Of a stretch of 64,000 nt of DNA, positions 18,392-28,772 are shown in pieces. Under the pieces are notes generated by a model. That model did not search any database and was not told where the DNA came from. It worked only from the letters and a program-made list of their open reading frames with translations. The DNA comes from Hyphococcus sp. (GTDB lineage Bacteria > Pseudomonadota > Alphaproteobacteria > Caulobacterales > Parvularculaceae): contig JANQJK010000002.1 of the NCBI GenBank assembly GCA_028281665.1, positions 20,997 to 84,996 on the forward strand, read 5' to 3'. Position numbers and translations under genes: made by a program. Positions within the stretch are counted from its first letter, which is position 1; each line of letters opens with the position of its first letter.

Positions 18392-20191
18392 TCAGGACTT
18401 CTTCTCGGTGATCGGCGGCGCCAGACGGATATGGATTTCCTTGAGCTGCTCAGGCGAAGCGGACGCCGGCGCTCCGAGCAACAGATCCTCGGCCTGTTGG
18501 TTCATGGGGAACATCGTCACCTCACGGATGTTCTCCTGATCCGCCAGCAGCATGACGATGCGCTCAATCCCCAACGCGCAGCCGCCATGGGGCGGCGCGC
18601 CATATCGGAATGCGTTCAACATGCCGCCGAACTGATCTTCGACCACGTCCTTGCCATATCCGGCAATCTCAAACGCCTTGTACATAATGTCCGGGCGGTG
18701 ATTTCTGATCGCGCCGGACCCAAGTTCATAGCCGTTGCAGACCAGATCATATTGAAACGCCTTGATGGCGAGTTTCTCGTCATCGCTGGACGCCGCTTCC
18801 AGTGCTTCGAGACCGCCCTGGGGCATGGAAAACGGATTATGCCCGAACTCGACCTTCTTATGTTCCTCGTCCCACTCATACATCGGGAAGTCGACGATCC
18901 AGCAAAGCTCGAACCGGTCCTTGTCGGTAACGCCCATCTCCTCGCCGATCAGCACGCGGGCCCTGGCGGCGACCGGCAGGAATTCCTGCGGCTTGCCCGC
19001 AAGGAAGAAGGCCGCATCCCCCGCTTTCATGCCGAGCTGCGCGCGCACGGCTTCGGAACGCTCCGGCCCGATGTTTTTGGCGAGCGGGCCTTTCACTTCG
19101 TTTTCGTCGAAGATCATGTAGCCCATGCCGGGCAGGCCCTGTTTCTGGGCCCAGTTGTTCATGCGATCGCAGAACGCGCGGCTGCCGCCCCCAGGCGCCG
19201 GGATCGCGCGGATCTCATGTTGCGGGTCGGCGTCGAGGATTGAAGCAAACACCTTGAAGCCGGAATTGCGGAAGTGATCGGAAACGACCTGCATTTCGAT
19301 CGGACATCTGAGGTCAGGCTTGTCCGTGCCGTATTTCAGCATCGCTTCGTCAAAAGGAATCAGCGGAAACGGATAAGAGGTAACGTGACGGTCGCCCGCG
19401 AAGGCCGCGAACGTGTCGCGGGTTACAGGCCCGACCGCATCGAACACATCGGCGCGCTCGACAAAACTCATCTCCAGGTCAAGCTGATAGAACTCACCCG
19501 CCGACCGATCGGCGCGCGCGTCTTCATCCCGGAAACAAGGCGCAATCTGATAATATCGGTCGAAGCCCGAAACCATGATGAGCTGCTTGAAGATTTGCGG
19601 CGCCTGCGGCAACGCGTAGAACTTGCCGGGATGCAGGCGCGACGGCACGAGGAAGTCGCGCGCGCCCTCCGGCGACGACGCCGTCAGGATCGGTGTCTGG
19701 AAATCGCTGAAGCCTTTGTCTTCCATGCCGCGACGGATTTCGCGGATGACCTGCGAGCGCAGCATGATGTTCCGGTGCAGCGTTTCGCGTCGCAAATCGA
19801 GGTAACGGTGCGTCATCCGGATATCTTCCGGATAGTCCGGCTCGCCGAACACGGGAAGCGGCAATTCATCGGCTTCCGACAGGATCTCAAATGACTTTAT
19901 GCGGATTTCAACTTCGCCCGTTGGCAGGTTCGGATTGATAACGTCGGCGTCCCGCGCCACGACCGCGCCCTCCACCCGAATAACGCTCTCCTGGCGAACC
20001 CGCTCCACTTCGGCGAAAAACGCCATTTCCGGTTCAACCACCAATTGCGTCAGGCCGTAATGGTCGCGCAGGTCGATGAAGAGCAGGCCGCCATGGTCCC
20101 GCTTGCGGTGCACCCAGCCCGATAGCCGGAGCGATTCGCCAACGTCAGATTTGCGTAATTGGCCGCAATGATGGGTGCGGTAGGCGTGCAT
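18392..20191 (-). CDS. aspS: Aspartyl-tRNA synthetase
   Basis: A 599-residue class II aminoacyl-tRNA synthetase that charges tRNA with aspartate. The N-terminal OB-fold anticodon-binding domain ([28 protein letters not shown]), class II motif 2 with [12 protein letters not shown], the bacterial-specific GAD insertion and C-terminal motif 3 ([13 protein letters not shown]) are all visible. Length is normal for bacterial AspRS. Whether it is discriminating or also acts on tRNA-Asn cannot be decided here. Confidence 0.97.
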   Translation of the reverse strand: MHAYRTHHCGQLRKSDVGESLRLSGWVHRKRDHGGLLFIDLRDHYGLTQLVVEPEMAFFAEVERVRQESVIRVEGAVVARDADVINPNLPTGEVEIRIKSFEILSEADELPLPVFGEPDYPEDIRMTHRYLDLRRETLHRNIMLRSQVIREIRRGMEDKGFSDFQTPILTASSPEGARDFLVPSRLHPGKFYALPQAPQIFKQLIMVSGFDRYYQIAPCFRDEDARADRSAGEFYQLDLEMSFVERADVFDAVGPVTRDTFAAFAGDRHVTSYPFPLIPFDEAMLKYGTDKPDLRCPIEMQVVSDHFRNSGFKVFASILDADPQHEIRAIPAPGGGSRAFCDRMNNWAQKQGLPGMGYMIFDENEVKGPLAKNIGPERSEAVRAQLGMKAGDAAFFLAGKPQEFLPVAARARVLIGEEMGVTDKDRFELCWIVDFPMYEWDEEHKKVEFGHNPFSMPQGGLEALEAASSDDEKLAIKAFQYDLVCNGYELGSGAIRNHRPDIMYKAFEIAGYGKDVVEDQFGGMLNAFRYGAPPHGGCALGIERIVMLLADQENIREVTMFPMNQQAEDLLLGAPASASPEQLKEIHIRLAPPITEKKS

Positions 20192-20412
20192 GGAGAACCT
20201 CTGAGTCTGCCCCGAAAACGGGCATGAGAAAGACGGGCCGGATTGGCAATCGCCCTCGCCCCTGTCAAGCCCGATACGCGCAACAGGCGCGCCTTTGGCC
20301 CTTTTTGCCCCCGGCGCCGGACGAATTGTGGTTATTTTGCGGCCAAAAGCCCTTTTGCCTTGCGGCAGACCTCCCTACATATCGACGCACATTTTCTAAA
20401 CTGGAGGGGCTT

Positions 20413-21522
20413 GTGACCGAAAGACCACCGCTTTTAACCGATCTCGTGCGCATGGTGATCAAAATGATCGTCGGCGGGATCCTTGTAATTGCTCTCGTCT
20501 CGTGCGGCGTCGGCGTTATCGGCGCTGCTGGCGCAGGGGCGTCAGGCGGCGCGAAGGGCAAGGACAAAGAACCGGCGTCCGATCATCTTTACGGTGAGGA
20601 AGACAGCGAAAACGCAATCATGCGGGTCAATATCATCGGCCCGATCCTGTCGCACAAAACAAACGATGGCGGATTTTTCGGCGAATTGGCCGACGTCACC
20701 TATGGCTACAGCGTCAAGGAGAAACTCCTCAAGGCCGCCGAGAACGAAGACATCAAGGCCGTAATGATGTATGTGCGCACCCCCGGCGGCAGCATCGTCG
20801 GCAGCCAGGCCGTTCATGACGGCGTTCTTGCGGTCAAGGAAGCAGGCAAGCCCGTCGTCGCTTATGTGGACTCGTTCTCCGCGTCGGGCGGCGTATGGTC
20901 TACCGCTGCGGCCGATCAGATCTTCGCGGACTATGGCAGTCTCATCGGCTCCGTCGGCGTCAACTTTGGCAACTGGATGTATTTCGAAGATCCGGTTGCG
21001 TTGGACGCGGGCCTCTTTGGCGGCGGTGTTGAAACTCGCGGCGGCGTGCGAACCGAGTTCATCGGCGCGGGCCTTGGCAAGGATCTCGGCAATCCGTGGC
21101 GACCGATGTCTGATCGCGAGCGCACGCTTCTGACAGCGAGCGCACAGTACTACTACGACATGTTCGTCGAACACGTTGTCGCGAATCGTCCCGTCGACCG
21201 CGACCGTCTGGTGCAGGAATACGGCGCCATGGTCTTCGCCGACACTCTTGCTCAGGATCGCGGCTATATTGACGGGCTGAAAACCTATCAGGAAACCCTT
21301 GCCTATATCGCGAGCGAAATCGGTGCGGAGGGCGATGACTGGAAACTGGTCACTCCGCCCTACGTGAAGAAATCGCCGTTCGAGGAGCTGTTCGGCGCGA
21401 CGCTGACGGCGCTTTCGCCGCGAAACAAAGCCGAGGAGCAAAAAGCGGCGGCCTGCGCCGAGCTGAAAGGCCGTCCGGTCGCCATGTCCGTTCAGGCGCT
21501 GACGGCGTTCTGCGGCCAATAG
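20413..21522 (+). CDS. S49 family signal-peptide-peptidase-like protease (SppA type)
   Basis: A 369-residue membrane-anchored protease of the Clp/crotonase fold. One N-terminal helix (MVIKMIVGGILVIALVSCGVGVIGAAGAG) anchors it; the catalytic domain has TPGGSIVGSQ and the nucleophile region SFSASGGVWSTAAADQIFA followed by GSLIGSVGV, typical of SppA/SohB. I place the start at GTG 20413, which has a GGAGGGG ribosome binding site eight bases upstream; the frame is open further upstream but there it covers the divergent aspS promoter region. A strong terminator follows. Confidence 0.88.
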   Translation: MTERPPLLTDLVRMVIKMIVGGILVIALVSCGVGVIGAAGAGASGGAKGKDKEPASDHLYGEEDSENAIMRVNIIGPILSHKTNDGGFFGELADVTYGYSVKEKLLKAAENEDIKAVMMYVRTPGGSIVGSQAVHDGVLAVKEAGKPVVAYVDSFSASGGVWSTAAADQIFADYGSLIGSVGVNFGNWMYFEDPVALDAGLFGGGVETRGGVRTEFIGAGLGKDLGNPWRPMSDRERTLLTASAQYYYDMFVEHVVANRPVDRDRLVQEYGAMVFADTLAQDRGYIDGLKTYQETLAYIASEIGAEGDDWKLVTPPYVKKSPFEELFGATLTALSPRNKAEEQKAAACAELKGRPVAMSVQALTAFCGQ

Positions 21523-21550
21523 ACAGGTAAATTCTACAAGTAAAACAGAC

Positions 21551-21580
21551 GCCTCCGCCGAAAGGCGGAGGCTCTTTCTC
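21551..21580 (+). terminator. Rho-independent terminator after the S49 peptidase
   Basis: A perfect nine-base-pair GC-rich stem (GCCTCCGCC / GGCGGAGGC) with a GAAA tetraloop, followed by TCTTTCTCT. It lies 28 nt after the stop codon. Confidence 0.88.
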
Positions 21581-21667
21581 TATTTCGCCGCAAAAACCCT
21601 TGATGCGGCGATTGCGCCCTGCCTTTTCGGATGACGCTTGCATGGGGCGCTGTTAGAAGGCGCGGTC

Positions 21668-22813
21668 ATGCGCATTATCAACCAGACGTCTGAGCTGACT
21701 TCCTTCGCAGCCGAAATCGCCGCGGGGCCGTTTATCGCCGTCGATACGGAGTTCATGCGCGAAAAGACATTCTGGCCAATCCTGTGTCTGGTTCAGGTCG
21801 CCGGCGAAGGCGGCGAAGCGATTATCGATCCGCTCGCTGACGGCATCGACCTTTCGCCCCTGCTGGACGTTCTCATGAAGAAAGACGTCGTGAAGGTCTT
21901 TCACGCTGCGCGCCAGGACATCGAAATCTTCTATCGCCTGCTCGGCGAAGTGCCCGCCCCGCTTTTTGATACGCAGATCGCGGCCATGGCGTGCGGGTTC
22001 GGGGATCAGATCGGCTACGAGCCGCTGATGAGAACCCTCGTCAATGCAAGGATAGACAAAGGTTCTCGTTTTACCGACTGGGCTCGGCGCCCGCTGACGG
22101 ACGCGCAGTTATCCTACGCCTTGTCCGATGTGACGCATTTGCGCGAAGCCTATCCAATGCTGCGCGAAAAGCTGCGCAATGAGGATCGCGAACACTGGGT
22201 CGAAGAAGAAATGCAGGCGCTACTCGATGAGGGCCTGTACTACATAGATCCGGAAGACGCCTGGCGCCGGCTGCGGCTGCGCGGCGTCAAGCCAAAGGAA
22301 CTGGGTTCTCTCATGAAACTGGCGGAATGGCGCGAGCGCGAGGCCCACGAACGCGATGTGCCCCGAAGCCGGATCCTTAAGGATGATGCGATTTACGAGC
22401 TTGCACGCCTGCAACCGAAGACGGCGAAAGACCTTTCCCGAGCGCGCAGTATTCCGAACGGTTTTGAACGATCGACCTCCGGCGCTGCGATCGTCGACGC
22501 GGTCGCCGAAGGCGCGAAGATCGAGCGCGCCGCCCTGCCCGACATTTTCAAACCGGACCGACAGAAACCGCCAGCCGATGTTGTCGACCTGCTCAAAGTG
22601 CTGCTGAAGCGACAATGCGAGTATTATGGCGTCGCGCCGAAACTGATCGCCTCCGGCGCCGACCTAGAAGCGATCGCCCGCGGCGAGCTTGACGATATCC
22701 CGGCCATGAGCGGGTGGCGGCGCGAGGTCTTTGGCGACGCCGCGCTAAGTCTGAAAAACGGCGAACTCGCGCTCAAACTTTCAGATACTTCCGTCGAGAT
22801 CCTCAAGGTTTGA
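21668..22813 (+). CDS. rnd: Ribonuclease D
   Basis: A 381-residue 3'-5' exoribonuclease for tRNA 3'-end maturation. The DEDDy exonuclease domain shows FIAVDTEFMRE (Exo I), VKVFHAARQDIEIFY (Exo II) and LSYALSDVTHL (Exo III), followed by HRDC domains (for example about 205-285). I start at ATG 21668, preceded by AGAAGG; a start ten codons upstream is possible but adds no conserved sequence. The end overlaps the convergent permease gene by 33 bases. Confidence 0.93.
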   Translation: MRIINQTSELTSFAAEIAAGPFIAVDTEFMREKTFWPILCLVQVAGEGGEAIIDPLADGIDLSPLLDVLMKKDVVKVFHAARQDIEIFYRLLGEVPAPLFDTQIAAMACGFGDQIGYEPLMRTLVNARIDKGSRFTDWARRPLTDAQLSYALSDVTHLREAYPMLREKLRNEDREHWVEEEMQALLDEGLYYIDPEDAWRRLRLRGVKPKELGSLMKLAEWREREAHERDVPRSRILKDDAIYELARLQPKTAKDLSRARSIPNGFERSTSGAAIVDAVAEGAKIERAALPDIFKPDRQKPPADVVDLLKVLLKRQCEYYGVAPKLIASGADLEAIARGELDDIPAMSGWRREVFGDAALSLKNGELALKLSDTSVEILKV

Positions 22814-24130
22814 GTCGGCCGCCGCGCTGTTGCGTCTCGCAAAGACGTAGAGCATTGCGCCGGCGGCCAATACGCAAAACACAAATATGGCCTCTGCCGG
22901 TCTCGACGACAGGGTGTAGACGAGCGCCCAGCCTGTCACGCTAAGATAAACCGCCGGCGTAGCGGGGTATCCAAAGGCTTTATAGGGGCGCGGCAGTTCG
23001 GGCTCGCGTAATCGCAATACATAGAGCCCGGCGACGGCGGCGAAACTGTTCAGCGCAACAAGCGAGCCGGCCAGCACGAGAACGGATTCAAAACTGCCGC
23101 TCGCAATAAAGATAATCGCAAGCGCTGACTGAATGAGAATCGCGTGCCTGGGAATACCGTCATCATTAACCCGCGCGAGATAACGAAACATCGCATAATC
23201 TTCACCGATGACATGCAGAACCCTTGGGCCGGCAATCGTCATTGCACTGACGGTGGAAATCAGAAGGCCGGCCATAATCGCCGCCGTCCACGCGCCGGCG
23301 CCTTCGCCGAACATGGACACGGCAGCGATGAAACCGACTTCGATTTCACCGGCCAGCGCGCTTACCGGCGCCGCGATCAGAAACGATGCATTCAGAGCGA
23401 CGTAAAGCGCCGTGACGATAATCGCCCCGGCGCCGAGGATAATTGGCAGATTGCGTTCCGGGCGTTCGATCTCCCCGACGAGGTACGTGGCCGCATTCCA
23501 CCCCGTATAGGCAAAACTTACATAGATCAGTGCGACAGCGAACCCGGCGCTCCCCATGACAGCGCCGTCGCCGGGCTGCGGGCGAAAATCAACCGGCTGT
23601 GGATCGTCGAAGATGAAAAAAGCCGCGAGGCAAAAAACGGCGATGACCGTAACTTTGATCGCCGTAAAAAAAGTCTGCAACACACCGCTTGCCCGGCGTC
23701 TGCCACTGTGAACAGCCGCAAGCGCGACGATGAGCGCAATCGCGATGGCGCTTCTGGCGACATATCCGGCGCCCGGCGAAATCGCGGCGGTGAGATAGGC
23801 GGCGAAGGTCATCGCCGCGAGGGCGGTCGGCGCGGCAAAGCCGATGCTTACCGAAACCCAGCCGGAAACAAATCCGGCGCCTGGATGAAAGATGCGCCCC
23901 AGAAACTGATACTCGCCGCCGGAGCGTTTGAGGGCGGCGCCGAGTTCCGCGTAGCACACCGCGCCGCTGAAGGCCGCCGCGCCGCCCAAGGCCCAAAGCA
24001 TAAGGATCGCAAACGGCGACGTGATTTCCAGGAGTTGAAACCCGAGACTTGTAAAGACGCCTGTGCCGATCATGTTGGCGACAACGATCGAGATCGCGGG
24101 GACAAATCCATATCGGGTTTTTGAAGCCAT
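22781..24130 (-). CDS. APC-superfamily amino acid permease
   Basis: A 449-residue polytopic inner-membrane transporter with about twelve helices. The first helix reads PAISIVVANMIGTGVFTSLGF, with the unwound GTGVFTS motif typical of the amino acid-polyamine-organocation superfamily, and CYAELGAALKRSGGEYQFLGR matches the conserved loop. The substrate is probably an amino acid. I start at the ATG giving MASKTRYGFVP; the longer frame adds 38 unlikely residues. It is divergent from the TonB receptor. Confidence 0.9.
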   Translation of the reverse strand: MASKTRYGFVPAISIVVANMIGTGVFTSLGFQLLEITSPFAILMLWALGGAAAFSGAVCYAELGAALKRSGGEYQFLGRIFHPGAGFVSGWVSVSIGFAAPTALAAMTFAAYLTAAISPGAGYVARSAIAIALIVALAAVHSGRRRASGVLQTFFTAIKVTVIAVFCLAAFFIFDDPQPVDFRPQPGDGAVMGSAGFAVALIYVSFAYTGWNAATYLVGEIERPERNLPIILGAGAIIVTALYVALNASFLIAAPVSALAGEIEVGFIAAVSMFGEGAGAWTAAIMAGLLISTVSAMTIAGPRVLHVIGEDYAMFRYLARVNDDGIPRHAILIQSALAIIFIASGSFESVLVLAGSLVALNSFAAVAGLYVLRLREPELPRPYKAFGYPATPAVYLSVTGWALVYTLSSRPAEAIFVFCVLAAGAMLYVFARRNSAAADSNLEDLDGSI

Positions 24131-24438
24131 CGTTTCGGAGTTACGCTGCTTTGCATTGCAATACGCCGGACGGTACGCGCCGGATTCGAAAAAGCGTGAA
24201 TGTTGCAATTTTGCGACAAGGTTAACGGCAGGTAACGTACCCATTATTCCATTGATATTTCACGATTAATTCTCCCGGTGCGGATCGATTGATTCGATTG
24301 TCCGAGCCGAGAGCAGCGTCCCTCCGGAAAACAGCAGATCAGCCCATTGCGCACAAATACGAACGGCATAGCGTGAGCGACATGTTCGCAAGTTTGGGTC
24401 TGCGAGCGATAAAAATTCAAAAACAGAGAGGGTATCAT
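24131..24438. other. Divergent intergenic region, permease and TonB receptor
   Basis: These 308 bases are more AT-rich than the genes around them and must contain the permease and receptor promoters and the receptor 5' leader. The receptor frame is open back to 24289 but the protein there is not signal-peptide-like. I see no RNA gene, clear riboswitch or operator. Confidence 0.5.
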
Positions 24439-27147
24439 ATGACCAAGCGGATGCTGAAATATTCAACCGCAATTGGGGCCGTCGCCATGTTTGGAGCCTT
24501 TGGCGGCGCGCCGGCATTGGCGCAAACGGACGGCGCAGACGACGGGTCCGGCGATGTCATCATCACCGTCGGCACCCGGCGCGATCAACGTTCGGCGGCC
24601 GATACGCCGGCGCCGGTCGATGTGATCAGCGAAGACGAGGTCCTCAATCAGGGCGACAACGACATCCAGAACATCCTCCGGACGTCTGTTCCCTCCTACA
24701 ACGTCAACACCTATCCGATCTCTGACGCAGCGACGATTATCCGTCCAGCGAATCTGCGCGGTCTGGCGCCGGACTCCACGCTCGTCCTCGTCAACGGCAA
24801 GCGGCGTCATCGCGCGGCCGTTATCTCATTCCTTGGCGGCGGCGTTTCCGACGGCGCACAGGGCGCGGACATTTCCGTCATTCCTGCAATTGCGCTGAGA
24901 CAGGTCGAAGTCCTGCGCGACGGCGCGGCCTCCCAATACGGTTCTGACGCCATCGCCGGCGTCATTAACTTCGTGCTGAAGGACGCCGATGACGGGGCGA
25001 CGTTCGAAGCCGAATGGGGCCAGACCTATGAGGGCGACGGCGACCAGTACGCGATTTCCGCAAATGTCGGCCTGCCCATCCCGGTCGGCGAAGGCGGCTT
25101 CCTCAACATCAGCGCCGAGTATGGCGAAACGGACGCGACCAGCCGGTCGGTGCAGCGCGATGACGCAGCCGCGCTCATTGCAGCGGGCAACACGGCCGTC
25201 GCAAACCCTGCGCAGATCTGGGGTCAGCCCAATCTCAACGACGACTGGACGGTGTTCGTCAACGCCGCCATTCCGTTCTCGGAGCAATTCGAAGCCTACG
25301 CGTTCGGCAACTATTCGGAGCGCCAGACAGAAGGCGGCTTCTTCTTCCGTAATCCCAACACGCGTCCCGCAGTGTTTTCCAATGACGGCGGCGCCACTCT
25401 TCTGGTCGGCGATCTGACGGCGGACGGAAGCGGCATGTGCCCGACTATTCCGATCGTCAACGACGTTCCGGATCCAACGCTGCTGGCGCAAGTGACCGCA
25501 GACCCGGATTGCTTTGTCTTCAACGAGCTTTTCCCGGGCGGCTTCACGCCGCGGTTTGGCGGAGATCTCTCGGATCAATCCATCACGGCGGGTTTCCGCG
25601 GTGCGCTGGGCAATCTGACGTATGATTTCAGCTACACATACGGCCAAAGCGAAATCGTCTTCTTTATCAACAACACGGTCAACGCATCGCTTGGTCCGAA
25701 TACACCGACGTCTTTCAATCCAGGCTCGTACATTCAGACCGACAACAACTTCAACGCCGATTTCTCATACGCCATTCCGAACGACATGTTCGCGTCGGAC
25801 ATTATCCTGTCCTTCGGCGGCGAACATCGTAACGAGAACTTTGAAATTATCGCCGGCGATCCAGCGTCCTTTGAAATCGGCCCGCTTGCCGCGCCGTCAA
25901 CGGCGTTTCCGGGCGGACAGGGTTTCTCATCCAGCTCGAACGGGTTCGGCGGCTTCACGGACGCCAGCGCCGGCGAAACCTCGCAGAAGAACTACGCGAT
26001 CTATGCTGAAGTTGAATCGGACATCACCGAAAACTTCACGCTACAGGGCGCCGTCCGTTACGAGGACTTCTATGACTCCTTCGGCGATACGCTGAACTGG
26101 AAGGTCGGCGCGCTGTACAATTTCAATGATAACCTGGTCTTCCGGTCGACCTACTCAACCGGTTTCCACGCTCCCACCGCCGGTCAGGCGAACGTGACCA
26201 ATATCACGACGCAATTCTCGGGCGGGCAATTGCAGGATCAGGGCACGATACCGCTTTCGAGCGCCGCCGGTCAGTTTATTGCTGACAGGCTGTTTCTTGA
26301 TACGGGCTTCAGGCCGACGCTTGGACCGGAAGAATCAAAGAACTTCACAGCTGGCATCGGCTTCAGCCTCGGTGAGATCGACATGACGGTCGATTACTTC
26401 CGGATCAACGTGTCAGACCGGATCGCCATCTCAGATCAGCAGGACTTCCTGGCCGAGCTAATTGAAGTGGCGGGAGAAAACATGGTCATGGTGCCGATGG
26501 GCGCCACCACAAGCCAGGTGCTGAACCTGCTCGACGGCGCCAACGTTCTGAACGCCGCCGACTTCGCCGGTTCGGAGGATCTGACAACGTTTGGCTTCTT
26601 CACGAACTCGTTCGACACCAGAACGCAGGGCATTGATGTCGTCGCCAGCACGGACTTCGAACTCTATCAGGACTCGTCGACGTCAATGGCGCTCGCCTTC
26701 AACTGGACGGACACGACCGTAACCGACCAGGGAACGAACACGGCGGCGCCCCTCTCGAACGGACGTCGGCGCCAGCTTGAAGATACGATCCCGAACACCC
26801 GCGGGAACATCACCTTCAACCACTACCACGGAGCGCTGCGCGCGCTCGTGCGCTTCAACTATTACGGCAGCTTCTTCGAGTGCCATCTCGACGCTGTGTC
26901 AGCGACTGCGCCTCAGTTCTGCGATCTGCCCCATGACGGCGGCGCTCAGTTCCCGATCGATCTGGAGTTCGGTTACAATGTGATGGAGAATATTCAGCTC
27001 ATTGCCGGCGCTCAGAACGTGTTTAACTCCTATCCCGACGCGTTGAGTGCTGCGAATGCCGGCGTCGCCGGCGCCGAGTATCCGCCAATCGCCCCTGCGG
27101 GCTTCAATGGCGGGTTCTACTACTTCAAGGTGCGCGCCGAGTTCTAA
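24439..27147 (+). CDS. TonB-dependent outer-membrane receptor
   Basis: A 902-residue receptor. A cleavable signal peptide ends at PALAQT (about residue 29). The TonB box is probably near DVIITVGTRR, followed by the plug (SAADTPAPVDVISEDEV, LRGLAPDSTLVLVNGKRRH, VEVLRDGAASQYGSDAIAGVINFVLKD) and a 22-stranded barrel ending in YFKVRAEF with a terminal aromatic residue. Two pairs of Cys in extracellular-loop-like segments (about 333/356 and 815/829) may form disulfides. The ligand is unknown; the divergent amino-acid permease hints at peptide or amino-acid related uptake, but this is weak. GAGAGGG precedes the ATG. Confidence 0.93.
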   Translation: MTKRMLKYSTAIGAVAMFGAFGGAPALAQTDGADDGSGDVIITVGTRRDQRSAADTPAPVDVISEDEVLNQGDNDIQNILRTSVPSYNVNTYPISDAATIIRPANLRGLAPDSTLVLVNGKRRHRAAVISFLGGGVSDGAQGADISVIPAIALRQVEVLRDGAASQYGSDAIAGVINFVLKDADDGATFEAEWGQTYEGDGDQYAISANVGLPIPVGEGGFLNISAEYGETDATSRSVQRDDAAALIAAGNTAVANPAQIWGQPNLNDDWTVFVNAAIPFSEQFEAYAFGNYSERQTEGGFFFRNPNTRPAVFSNDGGATLLVGDLTADGSGMCPTIPIVNDVPDPTLLAQVTADPDCFVFNELFPGGFTPRFGGDLSDQSITAGFRGALGNLTYDFSYTYGQSEIVFFINNTVNASLGPNTPTSFNPGSYIQTDNNFNADFSYAIPNDMFASDIILSFGGEHRNENFEIIAGDPASFEIGPLAAPSTAFPGGQGFSSSSNGFGGFTDASAGETSQKNYAIYAEVESDITENFTLQGAVRYEDFYDSFGDTLNWKVGALYNFNDNLVFRSTYSTGFHAPTAGQANVTNITTQFSGGQLQDQGTIPLSSAAGQFIADRLFLDTGFRPTLGPEESKNFTAGIGFSLGEIDMTVDYFRINVSDRIAISDQQDFLAELIEVAGENMVMVPMGATTSQVLNLLDGANVLNAADFAGSEDLTTFGFFTNSFDTRTQGIDVVASTDFELYQDSSTSMALAFNWTDTTVTDQGTNTAAPLSNGRRRQLEDTIPNTRGNITFNHYHGALRALVRFNYYGSFFECHLDAVSATAPQFCDLPHDGGAQFPIDLEFGYNVMENIQLIAGAQNVFNSYPDALSAANAGVAGAEYPPIAPAGFNGGFYYFKVRAEF

Positions 27148-27170
27148 GGGCGTTGCGCCACGCAACAGCA

Positions 27171-27200
27171 AAAGGCGGCTCGGTCGGGCCGCCTTTTCTT
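27171..27200 (+). terminator. Rho-independent terminator between the TonB receptor and ppx, possibly bidirectional
   Basis: Nine-base stem AAAGGCGGC / GCCGCCTTT with an eight-base loop and a T-rich tail (TTTTCTTTT). Because the stem carries A and T runs on both sides, it may also end the minus-strand ppx transcript, whose stop is 11 nt away. Confidence 0.85.
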
Positions 27201-27210
27201 TTACCTTCGT

Positions 27211-28722
27211 TCAGTCGCCGAAGTTGAGGATTGAGGGCAGTTCAAACGCCGCCGCAAGCGAATCAAGGCGCTTGCGCGGTGTTTCGCCGAACAGCGCTGC
27301 ATGTGCGGACGGCGCATTGAGCGCGATGCCTTCGGTCGATTTCGTCAGGGTACACCCCTTCAGGAGATCGGGCGTTTTCGGGGCCAGCGTTGCGGCGAAA
27401 CGCAGGGCCAGTCCGGCCTGCGTCGCTGTCTGCTGTTCGTCCCAATCCAGAAGGCTGATCGCCTGCTCATTGGGCAATGCGGCGTTGCGGCCGCGATATC
27501 GACAATAGAGCGCCAGCGCGATCCACACCCGCGAACGATGGCTGACGCCGACGAATGGCGCGCTGAGCGCCGTGTCGAATGCGTGGCGACCGCGCAAATC
27601 GGGATGCGAGAAAGCCGCGATATCGACCAGCTCGGACGCCGCCTCAAGATTGCGAAGGTTGATGACCGGCTCGTTTTCAAAGAGCGGCGCGATAACCGCG
27701 AAAGCCGCGTGGCCAAACGCCGGCTCCGGTGCAAAGCGGCGCGAGAAGAACCGACACGCTTCGAGTAGCGGATCTGCGTTCCGGCGTTCCGGGGACAGTG
27801 CATGATAGAGCAGCCCTTCCCTTACACCCCCGGACGAAACAATCATCCGGTCGGCATTCATTTCCAGCAGCAGCGCCTTCAAGGCGATCGCCGCAAAGGG
27901 AAGCGTATCGATGCGTTTTCTGGAGATGCCCGGTATCTCTTCCAGCGAGCGGCGGCTCTGGCGCGCAACGAGATCGCACACCTCAATCGCCGAGGCGGCG
28001 GACATTTCATAATGATGCAATACGGAAAGCGGATAGCGCTTCAGGTTCATGTGAATGCGCGCAATCGACCGCCATGCGCCGCCGACAGAATAAAGCGCCT
28101 CGAAACTGCCCCGCCGAAGAAACTTCGTGTTCCTGATGGCGTTATCGATGATTTTCTGCGCGTCGCGCAGATTGCCGCCGGAAGCGCGCATGACGGTCAG
28201 CGGGCCGATCGGCAGACTGACGCTTTGCGTTGCGGCGCCCTTTTTTATCGAGACAAGCTCAAGGCTGCCGCCGCCCATGTCGCCCGCCAGCCCCCGGGCG
28301 CCAGGCTCAACCGAAAACACCCCGAGTGCGGCAAGCTCGGCTTCCTCCGTGCCGGAAATAACGGATACGTCAAAACCGAGGTCGCGAATCGCCGCGACAA
28401 AAGCCTCGCCGTCTTTCGCCTGGCGGACCGCCGAGGTGGCGATGGTCCGTGTCGGCGGATCGCCATAAGCGCGCAGAACGATGCGAAATCGCTTGAGCGT
28501 CGAAATCGCGTCGGAGACGGAAACGGGGTTAAGCGCGCCATCGTCGGTCATGTCGCGTCCAAGCCCGCACAAGGCTTTTTCATTGCATATGGCCATGGGC
28601 GCGCGATCCGGCCCATCGAAGATCACCAGGCGGACGGAATTGGATCCGATATCAACGACAGCGCGGCGCACCGATTGGCCACGGGGCGCATTCTTGTCCT
28701 TGCCGTCAACACTTGTCTTCAT
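27211..28722 (-). CDS. ppx: Exopolyphosphatase (Ppx/GppA family)
   Basis: A 503-residue hydrolase of polyphosphate or pppGpp of the ASKHA fold. Visible motifs: AVVDIGSNSVRLVIFDG (phosphate 1), EEAELAALGVF, GDMGGGSLELV (phosphate 2), and the Ppx C-terminal HD-like region with LRGRHAFDTALSAPFVGVSHRSRVWIALALYCRYRG. It is the last gene of the operon DUF2066-hda-ppk-ppx, and with Ppk would set cellular polyphosphate. Confidence 0.94.
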   Translation of the reverse strand: MKTSVDGKDKNAPRGQSVRRAVVDIGSNSVRLVIFDGPDRAPMAICNEKALCGLGRDMTDDGALNPVSVSDAISTLKRFRIVLRAYGDPPTRTIATSAVRQAKDGEAFVAAIRDLGFDVSVISGTEEAELAALGVFSVEPGARGLAGDMGGGSLELVSIKKGAATQSVSLPIGPLTVMRASGGNLRDAQKIIDNAIRNTKFLRRGSFEALYSVGGAWRSIARIHMNLKRYPLSVLHHYEMSAASAIEVCDLVARQSRRSLEEIPGISRKRIDTLPFAAIALKALLLEMNADRMIVSSGGVREGLLYHALSPERRNADPLLEACRFFSRRFAPEPAFGHAAFAVIAPLFENEPVINLRNLEAASELVDIAAFSHPDLRGRHAFDTALSAPFVGVSHRSRVWIALALYCRYRGRNAALPNEQAISLLDWDEQQTATQAGLALRFAATLAPKTPDLLKGCTLTKSTEGIALNAPSAHAALFGETPRKRLDSLAAAFELPSILNFGD

Positions 28723-28772
28723 GGGTCGTCAATTTCGCTTGCGCCCACCTTACGCGATTCATGCGCGCGGCG

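Noticed and set aside
24289..24438. Upstream start for the TonB receptor
   Set aside because: It would place 50 residues before the signal peptide; the ribosome binding site GAGAGGG fits the ATG at 24439.
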